Positions 45,671 through 58,100 are shown, counted from the first letter of the stretch. The stretch: DNA of 64,000 nucleotides from Eretmocerus hayati (GCA_029851415.1 CM056743.1:69222186-69286185), one strand, 5' to 3'. Program-made: numbers and translations. The notes: a model not told the origin generated them from the letters alone.

Positions 45671-46868
45671 AATTTCAGTCATTTCCACATTGTTATCCCG
45701 TTTTGTTCGAGATAGCGTGCAATCTCAGAAAATAACAAAAATTGTATTTTTGCCTGTTTTCATTGGAAACCAATGATTTCGGCTATTTGAAAATCTTATC
45801 GGTACGACGTTAAGAGTATGAAAAGAATAACAGCGAATAGCGTTTTTCCGTTCTTTAACGTACTTTATTCAAAATTTTCCCATCTTTGTCCATTTCATGA
45901 AAATTGAACGTAATTTTTCTCATATTTGTCGACTGCTAGTAGATTGGCAATGGGACATTCGAAAAGAGAATCGAAAATGTATACTAGAATACAAAGATAG
46001 CATTTCTCCTCAATCTCATGATGCTTTTTTCAAAAATTTTTCACATTAATTTGGGGTTGATCTATTGAAGTTAGAGGCAGGGTCGATACTTGTCACATGG
46101 TTCAGAAATTCTTGCAAGGTGGTACAGTATGCAAAATGAACAAGCATGATTTCAATTTTCTTAGTCTGATTCAGCGTTGAATACTCATGTAAATAATTTA
46201 CTGCCATCGCTGTGCCGTGAGTATCATTGGTGAGAAAATATCAACCAATGGCCTACGGTCCAATTGAGGTAACTGTGCCTAATCTGCCCCCATTCAAATT
46301 TTAAAATGTATGCACCCGGAGACGCTGCCACGCATTTTTTTCACGTTTGTTACGTCAAAATATGAGGAAATAAACGTTCTGGGACTTCTCTATGACTCGC
46401 GCATTTCTTACAACAAAAAAGTGGTATTCGGTACTTTCGACTTCTTTTTTGTTAATCGCTAAAAGCTACGCCAAACAAAATTGGTGCAATCAATTCCAAA
46501 GTACTTAAAATGATTTTGTTTATCTTTATCCCAACTTTAGGATGCTTTTTGCAGAATTGCAAAACTCGATTTTTAGCCAATTCTACGCCTATATTACGAG
46601 AAAAAGTGCAGTGTTCCTAATTTGCCCCCATAGTCTTTTTCCAAATTCATTCCTCACTCCATTTAAATACATCAATCAATAGACTCGGCGATACTTCACA
46701 ACATAGTAGTTCTCAACATTTTCGTGTTTATAACATGAAAATGCAAATTTTTGGTTCCATTCGAGACCCCCGATGAAAAAAAATCTGCTGAAATTTCTTA
46801 ACCATACCCGAGCTATTTTTCCGTAAAAAATATGTGTCTGCTTCGCATCCTCGAGAAGTCCTGTTCTA
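45671..46868. other. No gene seen
   Basis: Unique AT-rich DNA in the loop of the 42642-47493 foldback. A 73-codon minus-strand frame at its end (46676-46897) has no recognisable domain. Confidence 0.5.
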
Positions 46869-47663
46869 ATATTCACAGGGAATGAAACGAAAAGCAATAT
46901 TTTTCGACGTTTAATGGGAAAACTGAAAAAAGATCGAAAATATGCAATTTCAATGAATTCATTTTAATCCAATTCATAATCATTAACTTGAAATATATAT
47001 ATTTGCAAAGTCAAAAAAATGATGGGAAAATAGGAAAATAGTAGAAAGATATATAAAAGAGAAATAAATATATACCCAGCTCGTTTTGACAAAGCAAGTT
47101 GAAATAGAAATACTAAAATTATGGTGTTAATGTGCAGCATCAGAAATGAGCCGCATCACAATAGTCCAGTTTTGCGGCTCGTTATATTCGAAAAGGGACT
47201 GCCCGTATACCTGCGTTATAACGCCGGCATGTGGGCTCGATATATAGGTATACGCGTGCACGCATATTATACAGGTGCATGCACTGCGTGTTGTCCTAAA
47301 CTCGATGTGCGCGTGTGAGTTTGTGAGCCGATCGCGCGGCCGTCAGTAACTCACAGACATCACACATGCACATCGAGTTTAGGACAAGCTTCGCCCGCCC
47401 GCCGCTACCCGAGCCGCAGCGATACCGTATTTTCATAAGCTCGCCCGTCTCGTTTCCACAGCATTAGGCTGGAGATCTCTCTACTCATCTCTGGTCGAGC
47501 GGAAACTGGCGCAAGCCGCGAAAGGCGATAAGCGCGCTGGAAAGAAGCAGAAGAGCGCGAAGTCGTTACGACAAAATGGTGGCTGCGCGCGAAAATTCAA
47601 AAGCAACTAAAACTTGATACAAATTTGGATGAACATAATTCAGAATGGAAATGATACTAAACA

Positions 47664-47675
47664 TCCCGCCCACCT
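47664..47675 (-). promoter_or_regulatory. BEL-2 polypurine tract
   Basis: On the minus strand AGGTGGGCGGGA directly precedes the 3' LTR start TGTTTAGTATC. BEL-1 has AGGTGGGAGGA in the same place. It would prime plus-strand DNA synthesis. Confidence 0.85.
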
Positions 47676-48354
47676 CGATTGATTACACATTAGAAATCGA
47701 TATCTCAGATAATTGCATTTGACAATAATAATCATATAATAGGTGTTGAGGATCAACAAAAAAGTATGGAACATCAAATCTCAAATTCTCAATTACCTGT
47801 TTTAATAGTTGACTTTTCAACAAACATTTGGTAACCAAAATTCAATGCTGAACCCATTTGGGTTTTTAATCAAAATGAACTGAGAAAAAGAGTAATTATG
47901 CAATTCATCTCAATTAGAACGGATCAGAAATCAATCAATATGAACAAAAAAAGGCAGTTGAATCTTCAAACACAATTCAATCAACTCCATTGAAATTGAA
48001 ACAATCCTAATCCAAGTTATTAGAGCTCAAAACCTAGTCGAACCCTTAAACCCACCTGGGCAGAATATCAAAACAAGCTAAGTTCCGGCCACTCGGGAAG
48101 GAGTCCCAAAAGGAGGTACGTTCATTCTAGCGGGATATGAACGACCTAAGCAACCGCGCAAATGATTCTAAATTTCGTATCGTGCTTGCACGTAGACAAG
48201 ATACTAGCTCTAGTACTCAAAAATCAGAAAGACACCCATACTTCTTCGAAAGGACTCTAATTTTGTCTGAGAGATGGTCTAGGGTTCACCGATGTCTCGA
48301 AACTTAAATTAACTGAACTAATCTAGAATAAACTAATCTAGAATATCACTTATT
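47676..48354 (-). other. BEL-2 3' untranslated region, no gene
   Basis: AT-rich, with many stops in all frames. No env-like or other frame was found between integrase and the polypurine tract. Confidence 0.6.
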
Positions 48355-49783
48355 AGTCCGGGAGCTGGATAGGCTCTCGTATGCATTGAAAGCTGCCACC
48401 CTAAAACAAACGGTTTTTGAAGTATTCTTTCGCGTATAATCCAAATCCGTTGGAATTTTTCCGATAAGTGGTGGAGATCACCCTCAAAAATGCAATTTTA
48501 ACCTAAAAACGGCTTTTTTGCGCGGACAAGGGGAACATTTCACCAAACTACTTGGATGACCTCAAAAACATAAAAGTATAAGGAGCCAAACGTCTAAATG
48601 TTACTTTTTAATACTTTGCATCCTATATACAGGGTGTCGAAAGCCCAACGGGGTCATTTTGTGTATTTGAGGGCCCCAAAATGGATGTACACGAGCTGAA
48701 TAGTTTAGTACGGTATACATATATACCCAGATCATCGATGCAACTTATTTCTACCCCATATCGCAATCCAGAAAAACACGAGGAGGGTACATTTAGTCCG
48801 TGCGCTGGCTTGGCTCTTTTGCGCACTAGAGGATGCATGTATGAAGCGTCTTCATTTCAATTAATTTTCTCTTACTTGGAACCCGAAGATGTCGGTAATA
48901 CCCTTCGCGTGATTGAAATCGCCCTCAAAAGCTAAATTTTTGACAAAAATTACGTTTTTCATACCGTGGGTAAGCTGAGAGACATTTTAAGGATCAGACT
49001 TTTTTCTTGAATCAAACTGTTATCCTGGGAATACGTCATTGTCAATTATGAGCCATGAAAAATCAATATGCAGACCAATGCGCTCCATCCTCTAGTCAAT
49101 TTTCACAACGTTCCATAAATGATACATATGCTACGAGTCGAGATTTAGACGTTTTCACCAGATTTGGTTTGATGTCGTCATGATCAGGTCAGGTCTATAT
49201 GTAAGACATCTATTTCTCAGGTCAGAGCAATGTGGAATTTCGCAAAAACACAGTAAATCGATGTCATTACCATAGAACAGAGATACGGAATGTCTTCCCG
49301 CAGGGCTAAAATTGATTATTGACCGAGAAATAGACTCTCCGTGGGTTTTTCTGGATTGCGATATGGCGAGCGATATGAGGTAGAAATAAGTTGCATGTAT
49401 GATCTGGGTACATGAATATACCGCACTAAACTATTCAGCTCGTGTACATCGATTTCGGGACACTCAAATACACAAAACCATCCCGTTGGGCTTTCGACAC
49501 CCTGTATATAGGATGCAAAGTATTGGAAAGTAACATTTAGACGTTTGGCTTTTCATACTTCTATGTTTTCGAGGTCATCCAAGTAGTTTGGTAGAAAGTT
49601 CCCCTTGTCCGCGCAAAAAAGCCGTTTTTAGGTGAAAAATGCATTTTTGAGGGTGATCTCCACCACTTATCGAAATAATTCCAACGGATTCGGATTCTAC
49701 GCAAAAAAATACGTCAAAAACCGTTTGTTTTAGGGTGGCAGCTCTCAGTGCATACGGGAGCCTATCCAGCTCCCGGACTATAT
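48355..49783. mobile_element. 1.43-kb foldback with a mariner-type element at its apex
   Basis: The ends TAGTCCGGGAGCTGGATAGG and complement are flanked by TAT on each side (possible 3-bp duplication; not certain). Arms of about 270 bp pair closely (GGTGGAGATCACCCTCAAAA and complement). Removing the inner element leaves an almost loop-free palindrome. It lies between the 3' LTR and the integrase stop of BEL-2. Confidence 0.88.
48630..49504. mobile_element. 0.88-kb mariner-type foldback inserted at a palindrome centre
   Basis: The ends CAGGGTGTCGAAAGCCCAAC and complement (GGCTTTCGACACCCTG) are flanked by TA (48628-48629, 49505-49506). Arms of about 170 bp share AACTTATTTCTACCCCATAT-type text. 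The flanks, GCATCCTA on the left and TAGGATGC on the right, are themselves complementary, so the target TA was the midpoint of the host palindrome. Confidence 0.9.
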
Positions 49784-49800
49784 TGTCCATACTTGAGAAT

Positions 49801-51351
49801 TCAATTCTCATCGTTATCTTCATCTGAGGATTCGGGTACCAATAACACGAGCTTCACAATTGGCCGTCTGAATGTTGATGTAGCCGTGCGGACTTCTACT
49901 ACCCGGATTCTGCCATCATTACCGGGAAAAACTGTTGTGACCACTGCCAAGGGCCAGACAGCTGGAGGTTTACAATCGTCGCGTAGCAGAACTACATCAC
50001 CTACTCGATAGGCCCTAGAAGGCCTTGACCATTTGTGCCTTCCTTGTAGGGCTTGTAAGCAGTCACTGGACCATGATTTCCAGAATTCCTGAGTCATCTG
50101 AGTGATCCACCTCCATCGTTTATTGACTGGAATGGGTCCTGATGGAATTGTGGGCTCTGGAATTATAAACGATGGTCTCTGTATGAGAAAATGCGCGGGC
50201 GTCAGCGCGGACAAATCAGAAGGATCATCTTTTGAAGGTGAAATAGGCCTTGAGTTTAAACATGCTCCAATTTTTGACAATAAAGTGGACATTTCTACGA
50301 AAGTAAGAATATGGTCACCAACTAACCTTTTTAAATGATGTTTGGCCGATTTGACTGCAGCCTCCCAAATCCGTCCGAAATGCGGTGCCGATGGTGGGTT
50401 GAATCTGAATTCCGTCTTCATCTTGCTCAGATCTACAGCAATTCCTTGGAATTCAGCCGAAGCTCCGTCGAAGCGACGTTGGAGCTCAGCGTCTGCTCCA
50501 TCAAAATTCAGAGCGTTGTCGCACTCCAAGATGCTGCAATGACCACGCCTTGAAGTGAAGCGTTCAACCGCAGCCAGAAACGCTTCGCTCGAGTAGTCCT
50601 CCACAGCCTCCAAGTGTGTAGCTCTTGTACTAAGACAGATAAAGATACAACCGTAAGCCTTCATCGTCCCTCTGCCACGACTTTTTGATAATCGAACTTT
50701 GAATGGACCTGCAAAGTCCATTCCCGAATGCTCAAAGGGATAAGCAGGTGAGACTCTAACCTTGGGAAGATCTCCCATCAATTGAGTTGACATTTTTGCT
50801 GAATATCGTAGACATACCGTACACTGGTTAATCAAAACTTTTACCGCTTGTCGACATTTGAGGATCCAGTACTGATTCCTGAGACTGGATGAAGTGAGCT
50901 GCGTACCGCCGTGAAGAAAATCCAAATGAGCTCGTCTTACAAGCAGCACTGTCGGAGGGCTTCGGCAGGGCAGAATCAGCGGGTACTTGGCAGCATACTC
51001 CAGTAGCGCATGCCGCAGTCTGCCTCCAACTCTTAGAAGACCTTGATCTAAAAATGGCCTCAACTTCAACAGGTTTGAATCTTTTAGTTCCTTATCGTTC
51101 TCCAGCAACCTGAAACTGTCACCAAAGCTGTTTCTTTGTTCTATATATACCCATAACAATTCAGCATTCTTCAATTCCCCAGGTCTCAATAAACCCTCTG
51201 AAATCACTTCCAAATCAATGAATTTCAACTGCAGGAATCCTATTTTTCTCCTAGTGTTAACGCTGAGACGAGAGCTGAGCTTCGTCATAAAGCGAATACA
51301 GAGAGCCGTAAGACGCAAGAGCTTCATTGCTGTAGAAAACCTTGTCAACAA
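49801..51351 (-). CDS. BEL-2 integrase with DUF5641, 516-codon open frame
   Basis: In order: HHCC zinc-binding region (LDFLHGGTQL and an intact CTVC), integrase core with acidic positions in MDFAGPF, ECDNALNFDGADAEL and GRIWEAAVK, then HHLKRLVGDHILTF, CLNSRPI and PAHFLI, and the C-terminal DUF5641 (WPLAVVTTVFPGNDGRIRVV). Compared with BEL-1 the zinc cysteines are present and there are no internal stops. The real frame likely entered from further upstream, since coding-like text extends to about 51385, where a frameshift joins the 51345-52535 frame. The enzyme would insert cDNA made by another element. Retention of this long frame in a copy with no RT is notable. Confidence 0.92.
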   Translation of the reverse strand: MLTRFSTAMKLLRLTALCIRFMTKLSSRLSVNTRRKIGFLQLKFIDLEVISEGLLRPGELKNAELLWVYIEQRNSFGDSFRLLENDKELKDSNLLKLRPFLDQGLLRVGGRLRHALLEYAAKYPLILPCRSPPTVLLVRRAHLDFLHGGTQLTSSSLRNQYWILKCRQAVKVLINQCTVCLRYSAKMSTQLMGDLPKVRVSPAYPFEHSGMDFAGPFKVRLSKSRGRGTMKAYGCIFICLSTRATHLEAVEDYSSEAFLAAVERFTSRRGHCSILECDNALNFDGADAELQRRFDGASAEFQGIAVDLSKMKTEFRFNPPSAPHFGRIWEAAVKSAKHHLKRLVGDHILTFVEMSTLLSKIGACLNSRPISPSKDDPSDLSALTPAHFLIQRPSFIIPEPTIPSGPIPVNKRWRWITQMTQEFWKSWSSDCLQALQGRHKWSRPSRAYRVGDVVLLRDDCKPPAVWPLAVVTTVFPGNDGRIRVVEVRTATSTFRRPIVKLVLLVPESSDEDNDEN

Positions 51352-52535
51352 TTCGTTCTGAAAAGAGTCATCTGGATACTGTAACGCAGTAGCATGAGAA
51401 GGGAAAAATTTCTCTCTTCGAGAGGCTTAACTTGCACATTCTCTGCCTCAGTAGTCCACGGATAATTCGACTCTGACAAAAACGACGGACCTTTCCACCA
51501 AAGTTCGAACGACGACAAGAGTTCCGGACTCAGACCACGAGAAACCACATCCGCTGGATTATCTTGTGACTTACGTGATGCCAGTGAGCTTGCGGAATCA
51601 ACTCTTGAATCTGGTCTTTCGAGCCGGATTCGAGCGGTCCTTCTACCGCTAGGGTCTTGGGAATGGGTTTCCTGCAAGTGTTCCTCGCATCTACGGTCTT
51701 CCTCAGAAAGCTTTTTTCCGACTGCTATGTTTGCTACAACTTCTTCTTGCTTCCAGAATTTCTCGAGAATTGATTCTAGCATTGTGTTATCGACCAAGTG
51801 AAAATATGACGAGGAAACATCTGAGTTTTGACCGACGCTAGAAGAGACTATCCAACCCAATTCAGTATTCGTTGCGATAGGCTGATTAGAGAGATCCCCG
51901 TTTGCCTTTTTCACGCCCTCGAGCACAATTTGGGCGTGAACTTTGGCACCGAGCAAGATATCAATCGATCTTGTTTTTAGGAAATTGGAATCAGCTAGAA
52001 TGAGCCCCTTAAGATGATCCCATTTATCCACACCCGCCGAGATCGATGCTTTATAACCAGAAACCTTAGGGATTATAAAAGCCTGTACCTTGCAACTAAA
52101 ATCAGAGGAAAATCTAGGATGCACTGTAAGATTTGCTAAGCCTCTCGAAGCTCCAGTGTTAAGGTCGCCAACTCCCTTGATTTGAACTTCGGATTTCGTT
52201 CTTTTAATCCCCAATTTGGTGGCCTGGCAAGCATTTTCCGTTATGAGAGAGGATTGTGAGCAGTGGTCGATCAAAGCTGTGAAGTAAAATTCAAACCCAT
52301 CAGCTGATATGAGTTTTACTACTGCGGTGGGCAAAAGCACAAAGCCCGAATTGTCTACCGAATTTAGACAAGTGGTACCCATTGAATTTATGAAACGTAA
52401 CCTCTTCTCAATCGTAAACAATTTTCTATCGGCCTTACTTTTCGCTTTAAAAGCATCACATTGGGTTAAATGATGGTTTTCCGAACAACGAGGACAAACC
52501 TTCTTTGATGGCTCAGAATCCGAACAAGTAGCCAT
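51345..52535 (-). pseudogene. BEL-2 zinc knuckle and protease fused to a post-RNase H remnant
   Basis: Begins with CPRCSENHHLTQC (zinc knuckle), then the protease region FTALIDHCSQSSLITENAC and VHPRFSSDFS, then ILLGAKVHAQIVLEGVKK and NTELGWIVSS, the standard text between protease and RT. The frame then reads EEDRRCEEHLQETHSQDPSG, the first line of RT, and passes after about 30 unrelated residues to NPADVVSRG and FELWWKGPSF, which normally lie after RNase H. RT and RNase H are therefore deleted within a single open frame. The active-site triplet is DHC. Confidence 0.9.
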
Positions 52536-53509
52536 AGAATTAGTTTTCCCTGAATTGGAATTTTTTCCCGATTGGTTACTAGAGCTCGGCTTAATTTTGC
52601 TCTCGATGACTCTAACGTAGCTAGCTTCTCTCTTGAAAAAGCTTTCAATTGCTCAATGGATGGAGGATCATGGGAGACGCCCTTATGCTTTTCCCATTCT
52701 TTCCTCGTAACTAAGTCAAATTTCGAGACAGTCGTGAATACGAGCTGATCTTCACCATTAGTTTTCACTGGACGATCTAGACTTTTCAAAAAATTCAAAG
52801 TTTCAAAGGTTCCATAATGAAGTTTTTTCAATTCAGCATAAGATTCATTTTCCATCTGCTTTAGAGAATAGAACAAATTCAAAGTCAAACTGACTAGTCG
52901 CCGCTTATTTTCATAAGAATCACAGAGTTCCTTCCAAGCCCGTGGGTATTCCTCTGCAGTGAGGTCAATGGATTTAATAAGATCTAACGCCTCGCCCTGT
53001 AACTTAGACCGCAGATGATAGAATTTTATCACTGGCTGAATTTCCTCTCTCCTATGCACCAAGTTCTTAAATAGATCCCGAAAATCAGCCCATTCGCTAA
53101 ATTTCCCAGAGAAAGTAGGCATTTCAATTTTAGCTAAGGAATACGACGAGGCGGGAGCTACTATCGTTTGTGCAACCGATGCTGTGGTAGTGTTGGCCTC
53201 ATGCTGAGTCCTATCTCAATCAGCAATTGAATCTCAAAATCCCTGAAATTCAGCCTTATTATCCATATAAGACTCTTCAACCAAATCAGCAATCTTCAAT
53301 TTGAAATAATCCACCTCCTTGTGTACACCAGAATCTGCTATTATCTTACTATGATTCGAGCAGAAAGTCTTGTAATGAAAGGAGAGATTTTCTACCCGCA
53401 CGAGCGCATTGGCCTTGGTCATTTTAGCTTGTCCCTTACTCTTGGAATTTTCGTAAGCTAACGAAATTTTCTTCTGCAAATCGAGTTGCTGATCGTAAAG
53501 AGCCTCCAT
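52466..53509 (-). pseudogene. BEL-2 gag, broken
   Basis: Starts MEALYDQQLDLQKKISLAYE at 53509. QAKMTKANALVRVENLSFHY aligns with BEL-1 gag. Two in-frame TGA codons occur at about 53234 and 53216. The frame resumes with MPTFSGKFSEWADFRDLFKN and LRSKLQGEALDLIKS, the typical Gag core. A frameshift near 52540 moves the zinc-knuckle text to the next frame, so 52466-52535 is read in both frames. Gag would form the particle. Confidence 0.9.
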
Positions 53510-54879
53510 GGTTATTCAGAAAAAAAGTTCTAAGCAACCGTACAATAACCGTACCGATACTCAACCGACAAACAGAAATCCAAAAGTGAATGCTTTGATA
53601 CAGCCCGATATGCTAGTATCTTTGCAGCAAACCGATGGAAAATGCCAAAATTCTAGCCAGAATTAGGCAAAACCTACCGAAGAATGAGGAATTTCTCAAA
53701 TCTAACCAAAGATTTGAAGGAAGCACTGATCCAAAAATCCCCCTAACCGTACCGAAGAATATTTACAATTATTTACAATGCAACCCAAAACGTAAGACAA
53801 TCTCTTGAATTCAACATTCTGAGGTTAGAAAGCCAGGAACCATGAGTTGAGATATCTAAGATTGATCTTGCACCCAGTCAAGATTCAATGCGACAATCTC
53901 ATATAATACACATGACTCACTCGTACCGCTGTAGAATCAGCTGAAGCACGACGAGTATCCGCCGAAGCCGAAAACGTGGTGCGCCGCAATGCTGCGATGT
54001 ATCACGCCGAAGAACGTCGGAGCCAAAGACGCGGTGCGCTGCGAAGCTGTGATGAATACCGTTGAGCTGGCTGCTAGACTGCACGGCGACACGATGCGGT
54101 TGACGCAGCAGTTACGCTGCTACGCTGAGTACCGACAAACAGCAGCGCGCAGCTGATGAACAGCTGCGGATGACTCTGGTCAGCTGTGTTGCCAGATGTC
54201 GAGCTCAGCTCCGGGCAGCACACACACCAATGTCGGCTAACACACACGACGCTCGTCCGATGATGCTAAGAAGGCCGTTGACTTTAGCATAGAATCAAGG
54301 TCATCATCATCAAGAATGCTCGCGATTATTATAGTAAATTACGCCGAGCAATGCCAAGAAAATGCGACGAATCGCAAAGAATATCTCTCTTTGAATCAAA
54401 TAATCAATGAGAAATTGATCTAAATTGATTTCTAAGCGAGAGAAACCAGTCAAAAATTCTATGAATCATTGAAAATTTGAGAAAAAAACAATGAAAACAG
54501 CTCATCCTAAAAATCCCACGATGAACCTCCTCGTTGCCCAGAGACCCTCCTGGATCCCCAGGTGGTTTCCGCCGTTTTCTCGGGGTGCGCCGACTAAAGA
54601 CCTCGACGCGCTTCTCTGGTTAGCCTGTGTCCTATCGGAACGATGTAGGCTGCCCTAACTCCGCGCTTGCTGCCAGTAAACCAATGCTCTGGAACGAGCA
54701 ATCGAGGAATAATCTCCGTTCTCCGGCAGGATATCAGCACTGCACTCGCTGATAGGACTCGTAGACGCCGCCGCTGGTCGCCCGAGAAGACATCCGACCG
54801 CGCACAATCACCAAAAATTTCACCTCCTGTCGAGGCGGATGGATTCGCATCGACTTGAATTTCACTCACTGGCTCCAAT
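53510..54879 (-). other. BEL-2 5' leader, no gene
   Basis: About 1.4 kb between the primer-binding site and gag. 53930-54250 is rich in GC with imperfect repeats of GCTGAAG, GCCGAAG and GCGGTGCGC. No frame carries a recognisable domain. Confidence 0.65.
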
Positions 54880-54895
54880 CCGGCTCGAAGGACCA
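54880..54895 (-). promoter_or_regulatory. BEL-2 tRNA primer-binding site
   Basis: On the minus strand TGGTCCTTCGAGCCGG lies 2 nt inside the 5' LTR. Same tRNA match as BEL-1. Confidence 0.9.
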
Positions 54896-54897
54896 TA

Positions 54898-55181
54898 TGT
54901 TTGTTATGGGAGCAGGTGAACTCAATAACTTTTCCTTGACACATAGTTTAAACAAATAAATAAACTATATTCAGAGTGCTCATGATACAGAGCAAGGTGG
55001 TGCGGTCGGTGGTCGAGCGGAAACTGGCGCAAGCCGCAAAAGGCGACGAGCGCGCTGGAAAGAAGCAGAAGAGCGTGAAGTCGTTACGACAAAATTGTGG
55101 CTCCGCGCGAAAATTCAAAAGCAAATAAAACTTGATACAAATTTGGATAAACATAATTCAGAATGAAAATGATACTGAACA
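54898..55181 (-). repeat. BEL-2 5' LTR, 284 bp
   Basis: On the minus strand it starts TGTTCAGTATCATTTTC and ends CATAACAAACA, so it has TG...CA ends. The CTAAT duplication follows at 55182-55186. Confidence 0.95.
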
Positions 55182-55186
55182 CTAAT

Positions 55187-58100
55187 TGACAAACAAACTA
55201 TCAACAAGAGCTCAACAACCACGCATAAATGCTACTATTAATTTCTCTCATCTCAGATATAAAACCAAAGAAAAACATCAGCTGTAACCCTGAAACGAAT
55301 AAACGACCACGGGAAAGAACGTGCTTCGGACAGCAAATTTCATTTCTCCTCCTTAGACCGTGTTGAGCAGTAACGCAAGCTCATGTTTGTCGCATACGAA
55401 ATCTTCACTACCTTCGAAGGCACCACGAACTCGACTTTCTACTCAACTCGATATAATTATTGAAAAAAGGCTGTCCGGGTAATGTTTCAAGCAGACAAAT
55501 TTTGGGGTTGGGTTAGTTTATTACCATTTTTTTACGTAGGTAACGTAGGTGACGTGCGTACGTGGAAAGCATAAGATGTGGTGGATAGCCCTCCGGGATG
55601 TCAAATTCTGCTCGTGAGGATGGCCATAATAGAGATTAAGCGATGGAATCTCCTCGCAGGTGCTTCCCTTCCGTAGATTCACACCCTGGGGGTTTCGTAA
55701 TCCGTTCAATTATGGAGTACTGTGACCAGATATCTAGAAGATTGTAGTTCCCTTGCCTAAGATACTGTTCGATGGTTCGACCACTGAACACATTTGGCTT
55801 GGGTCCGTGGTACTGAGGGCGAATGCCGGTCTTCATCCCAAATCTTTGGATCACACCAGGCCCGTGGAAATATCCAGAATAAAAGGGAGAACGAACGAAT
55901 CAAGTACCCGTCACCATCGGGTGACAGATTCACGCCCGTGTTTCTGTGATGATCGACCATTTCTCGGGATTATTGATCACAGAGCTAAGATATCGAGAAC
56001 GCTTGTCCTAAAATATCTTCCAATCCGTAGGCTGTAGACATGTAGATTCTGAGCCGGCCCGATACTTCTCGGTAGAAGGTATCAAATTCTGTTCGTGAGA
56101 ATGGCCATAATAGAGACGAGTCGATAGAAACTCCTCACAGTCGCCACCCTCCCGTAGATTCACACCCCGGGAGTTTCGTGATCCATTCTGTTATAGAGTA
56201 CTGTGATCACATATCATGAAGATTGTAGTTCCCACGCCTAGGATACTATTGGATGTTTCGACCACTGAACACACTAGACTTAGATCTGTGGCATGGCGAC
56301 CGACAAACGGGTATCATCCCACCGCTCGGAATCATACCAGGTCGCGGGGATGTCCAGATTGAGAGTGAAAATGATCGAATCACCTACCCGTCACCATTGG
56401 GTGACAGATTCGCGTTCGTGGCTCTATGATAATCGACTATCTCTAGGGATTACTGATAACAGAGCCAGGATATCAAGACGCTCGCCCTGAAATATCTCCG
56501 AATTCGTAGGCTATTCACGTGTAAATCCTGAGCTGGCGAAATACTCTTCGGTACAGGATATCGAATTCTGCTCGTAAGAATGGCCATAATAGAGATGGGA
56601 CGATGGAATCTCCTTGCAGTCACCAACATTCCGTAGATTCACACGCGGGGAGTTTTGTGATGCATTCTGTTATGGAGTGGAGTGATCACATATCAAGAAA
56701 ATTATAGTTCTCACGCCTAGGATACTGTTCGATGTTTCGACCACTGAACACACTTGGCTTGGGTCCGTGGCATGTTGACTGACAAACAGGTGCCAACCCA
56801 CTGCTTGGGATCATACCAGGCCCATGAAAATGTCCAGATTGGGAGTGAAAACAAACGAATCACCCACCCGTCACCATCGGATGACAGATTCACGGGCGTG
56901 TTTCTGTGATGATCATCTATTTCTCGGAATTATCAATCACACAGCCGAGAAATCAAGACGATCGTCCTGAAATATCTTCCAATCCGTAGGCTATTCACGT
57001 GTAGATTCTGAGCCGGCCAGATACTTTTCGATAGAAGATATCGAAATCTGCTTGTAAGAATGTCCATAATAGAGATGAGACGATGGAAACTCCTTGGAGT
57101 CGCCACCCTCCCGTAGAACACACCCTGGGAGTTTCGTAATCCATTCTGTCATGGAGTACTTTGATCACATATCAAGAAGATTGTAGTTCCCACGCCTAGG
57201 ATACTGTTCGATGTTTCGACCACTGAACACACTCGGCTTGGGTCCGTGGCCTCGCGACCGACAAACGGGTGTCAACCCACTGCTTGGGATCATACCAGGC
57301 CCATGAAGATGTCCAGACTAGGAGTGAAAACAAACAAATCACGTACCCGTCACCATCGGGTGGCAGATTCACGCCCGTGTTTCTGTGATGATCGACCATT
57401 TCTCGGGATTATTGATCACAGAGCTAAGATATCGAGAACGCTTGTCCTAAAATATCTTCCAATCCGTAGGCTATAGACATGTAGATTCTGAGCCGGCCCG
57501 ATACTTCTCGGTAGAAGATATCGAAATCTGCTTGTAAGAATGTCCATAATAGAGATGAGACGATGGAAACTCCTTGGAGTCGCCACCCTCCCGTAGAACA
57601 CACCCTGGGAGTTTCGTAATCCATTCTGTTATGGAGTACTGTGATCAGACATCAAGAAGATTGTAGTTCCCACGCCCAGGATACTGTTCGATGTTTCGAC
57701 CACTGAACACACTTGGCTTGGGACCGTTGCATGGCGACCGACAAATGAGTGTGAACCCACTGCTTGGGATCATACCAGGCCCGTGGGAATATCTAGATTC
57801 GAAGTGAGAACAAACGAATCACCTACCCTTCACCATCCGGTTACAGATTTACGCCCGTGACTCTGTGATGATCTACTATTCCTCGGGATTATGAATCACA
57901 GAGCTAAGATATCAAGAACGCTCGTCGTAGAATATATTTCAGTCCTTAGGCTATCCTCGGGCAGATTCTGAGCCGGCAAGATACTTTTCGGTACAAGATA
58001 TCAAATTCTGCTCTGAAGAATGGCCATAGAAGAGATTAGACAGTGGAAACTCCTAGCAGGCGCTTTCCCCTCGTAGATTAACACCCTGGGTTTCGTAATC

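Larger units (their letters stand above)
42642..47493. mobile_element. 4.85-kb hAT-type foldback inside the BEL-2 LTR
   Basis: The termini CAGAGATGAGTAGAGAGATC and complement (CTCTACTCATCTCTG) are flanked by GTCGAGC on both sides (42635-42641, 47494-47500); counting one more base gives an 8-bp duplication, GGTCGAGC. Arms of about 0.65-0.7 kb (42642-43320 and 46870-47493) pair closely and each contain a further hairpin, CTAAACTCGATGTGCATGTG paired 90 bp on. The 3.5-kb loop holds smaller inverted repeats and unique DNA. No transposase recognised. Confidence 0.92.
42521..47663 (-). repeat. BEL-2 3' LTR, split by a hAT-type foldback
   Basis: 42521-42641 and 47494-47663 together correspond to the 284-bp 5' LTR. 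The outer end is TGTTTGTTATGGGAGCAGG and the inner end ACTAAACA, next to the polypurine tract. Confidence 0.94.
42521..55181 (-). mobile_element. BEL-2: Bel-Pao element lacking RT and RNase H
   Basis: LTRs at 42521-47663 (interrupted) and 54898-55181 are flanked by the perfect duplication CTAAT (42516-42520, 55182-55186). A primer-binding site and polypurine tract fix the direction, right to left. The internal region has gag, protease and integrase, but the RT and RNase H blocks are deleted. By eye the LTRs differ at about 13 of 284 bases, fewer than in BEL-1, so this is the younger insertion. It is non-autonomous. It carries two nested foldbacks and sits in the loop of an earlier foldback. 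Confidence 0.95.

Noticed and set aside
15180..53240. In-frame stop codons in gag of both BEL elements as programmed readthrough
   Set aside because: They are at different positions in the two elements and accompanied by frameshifts and other stops, so decay is the simpler explanation.
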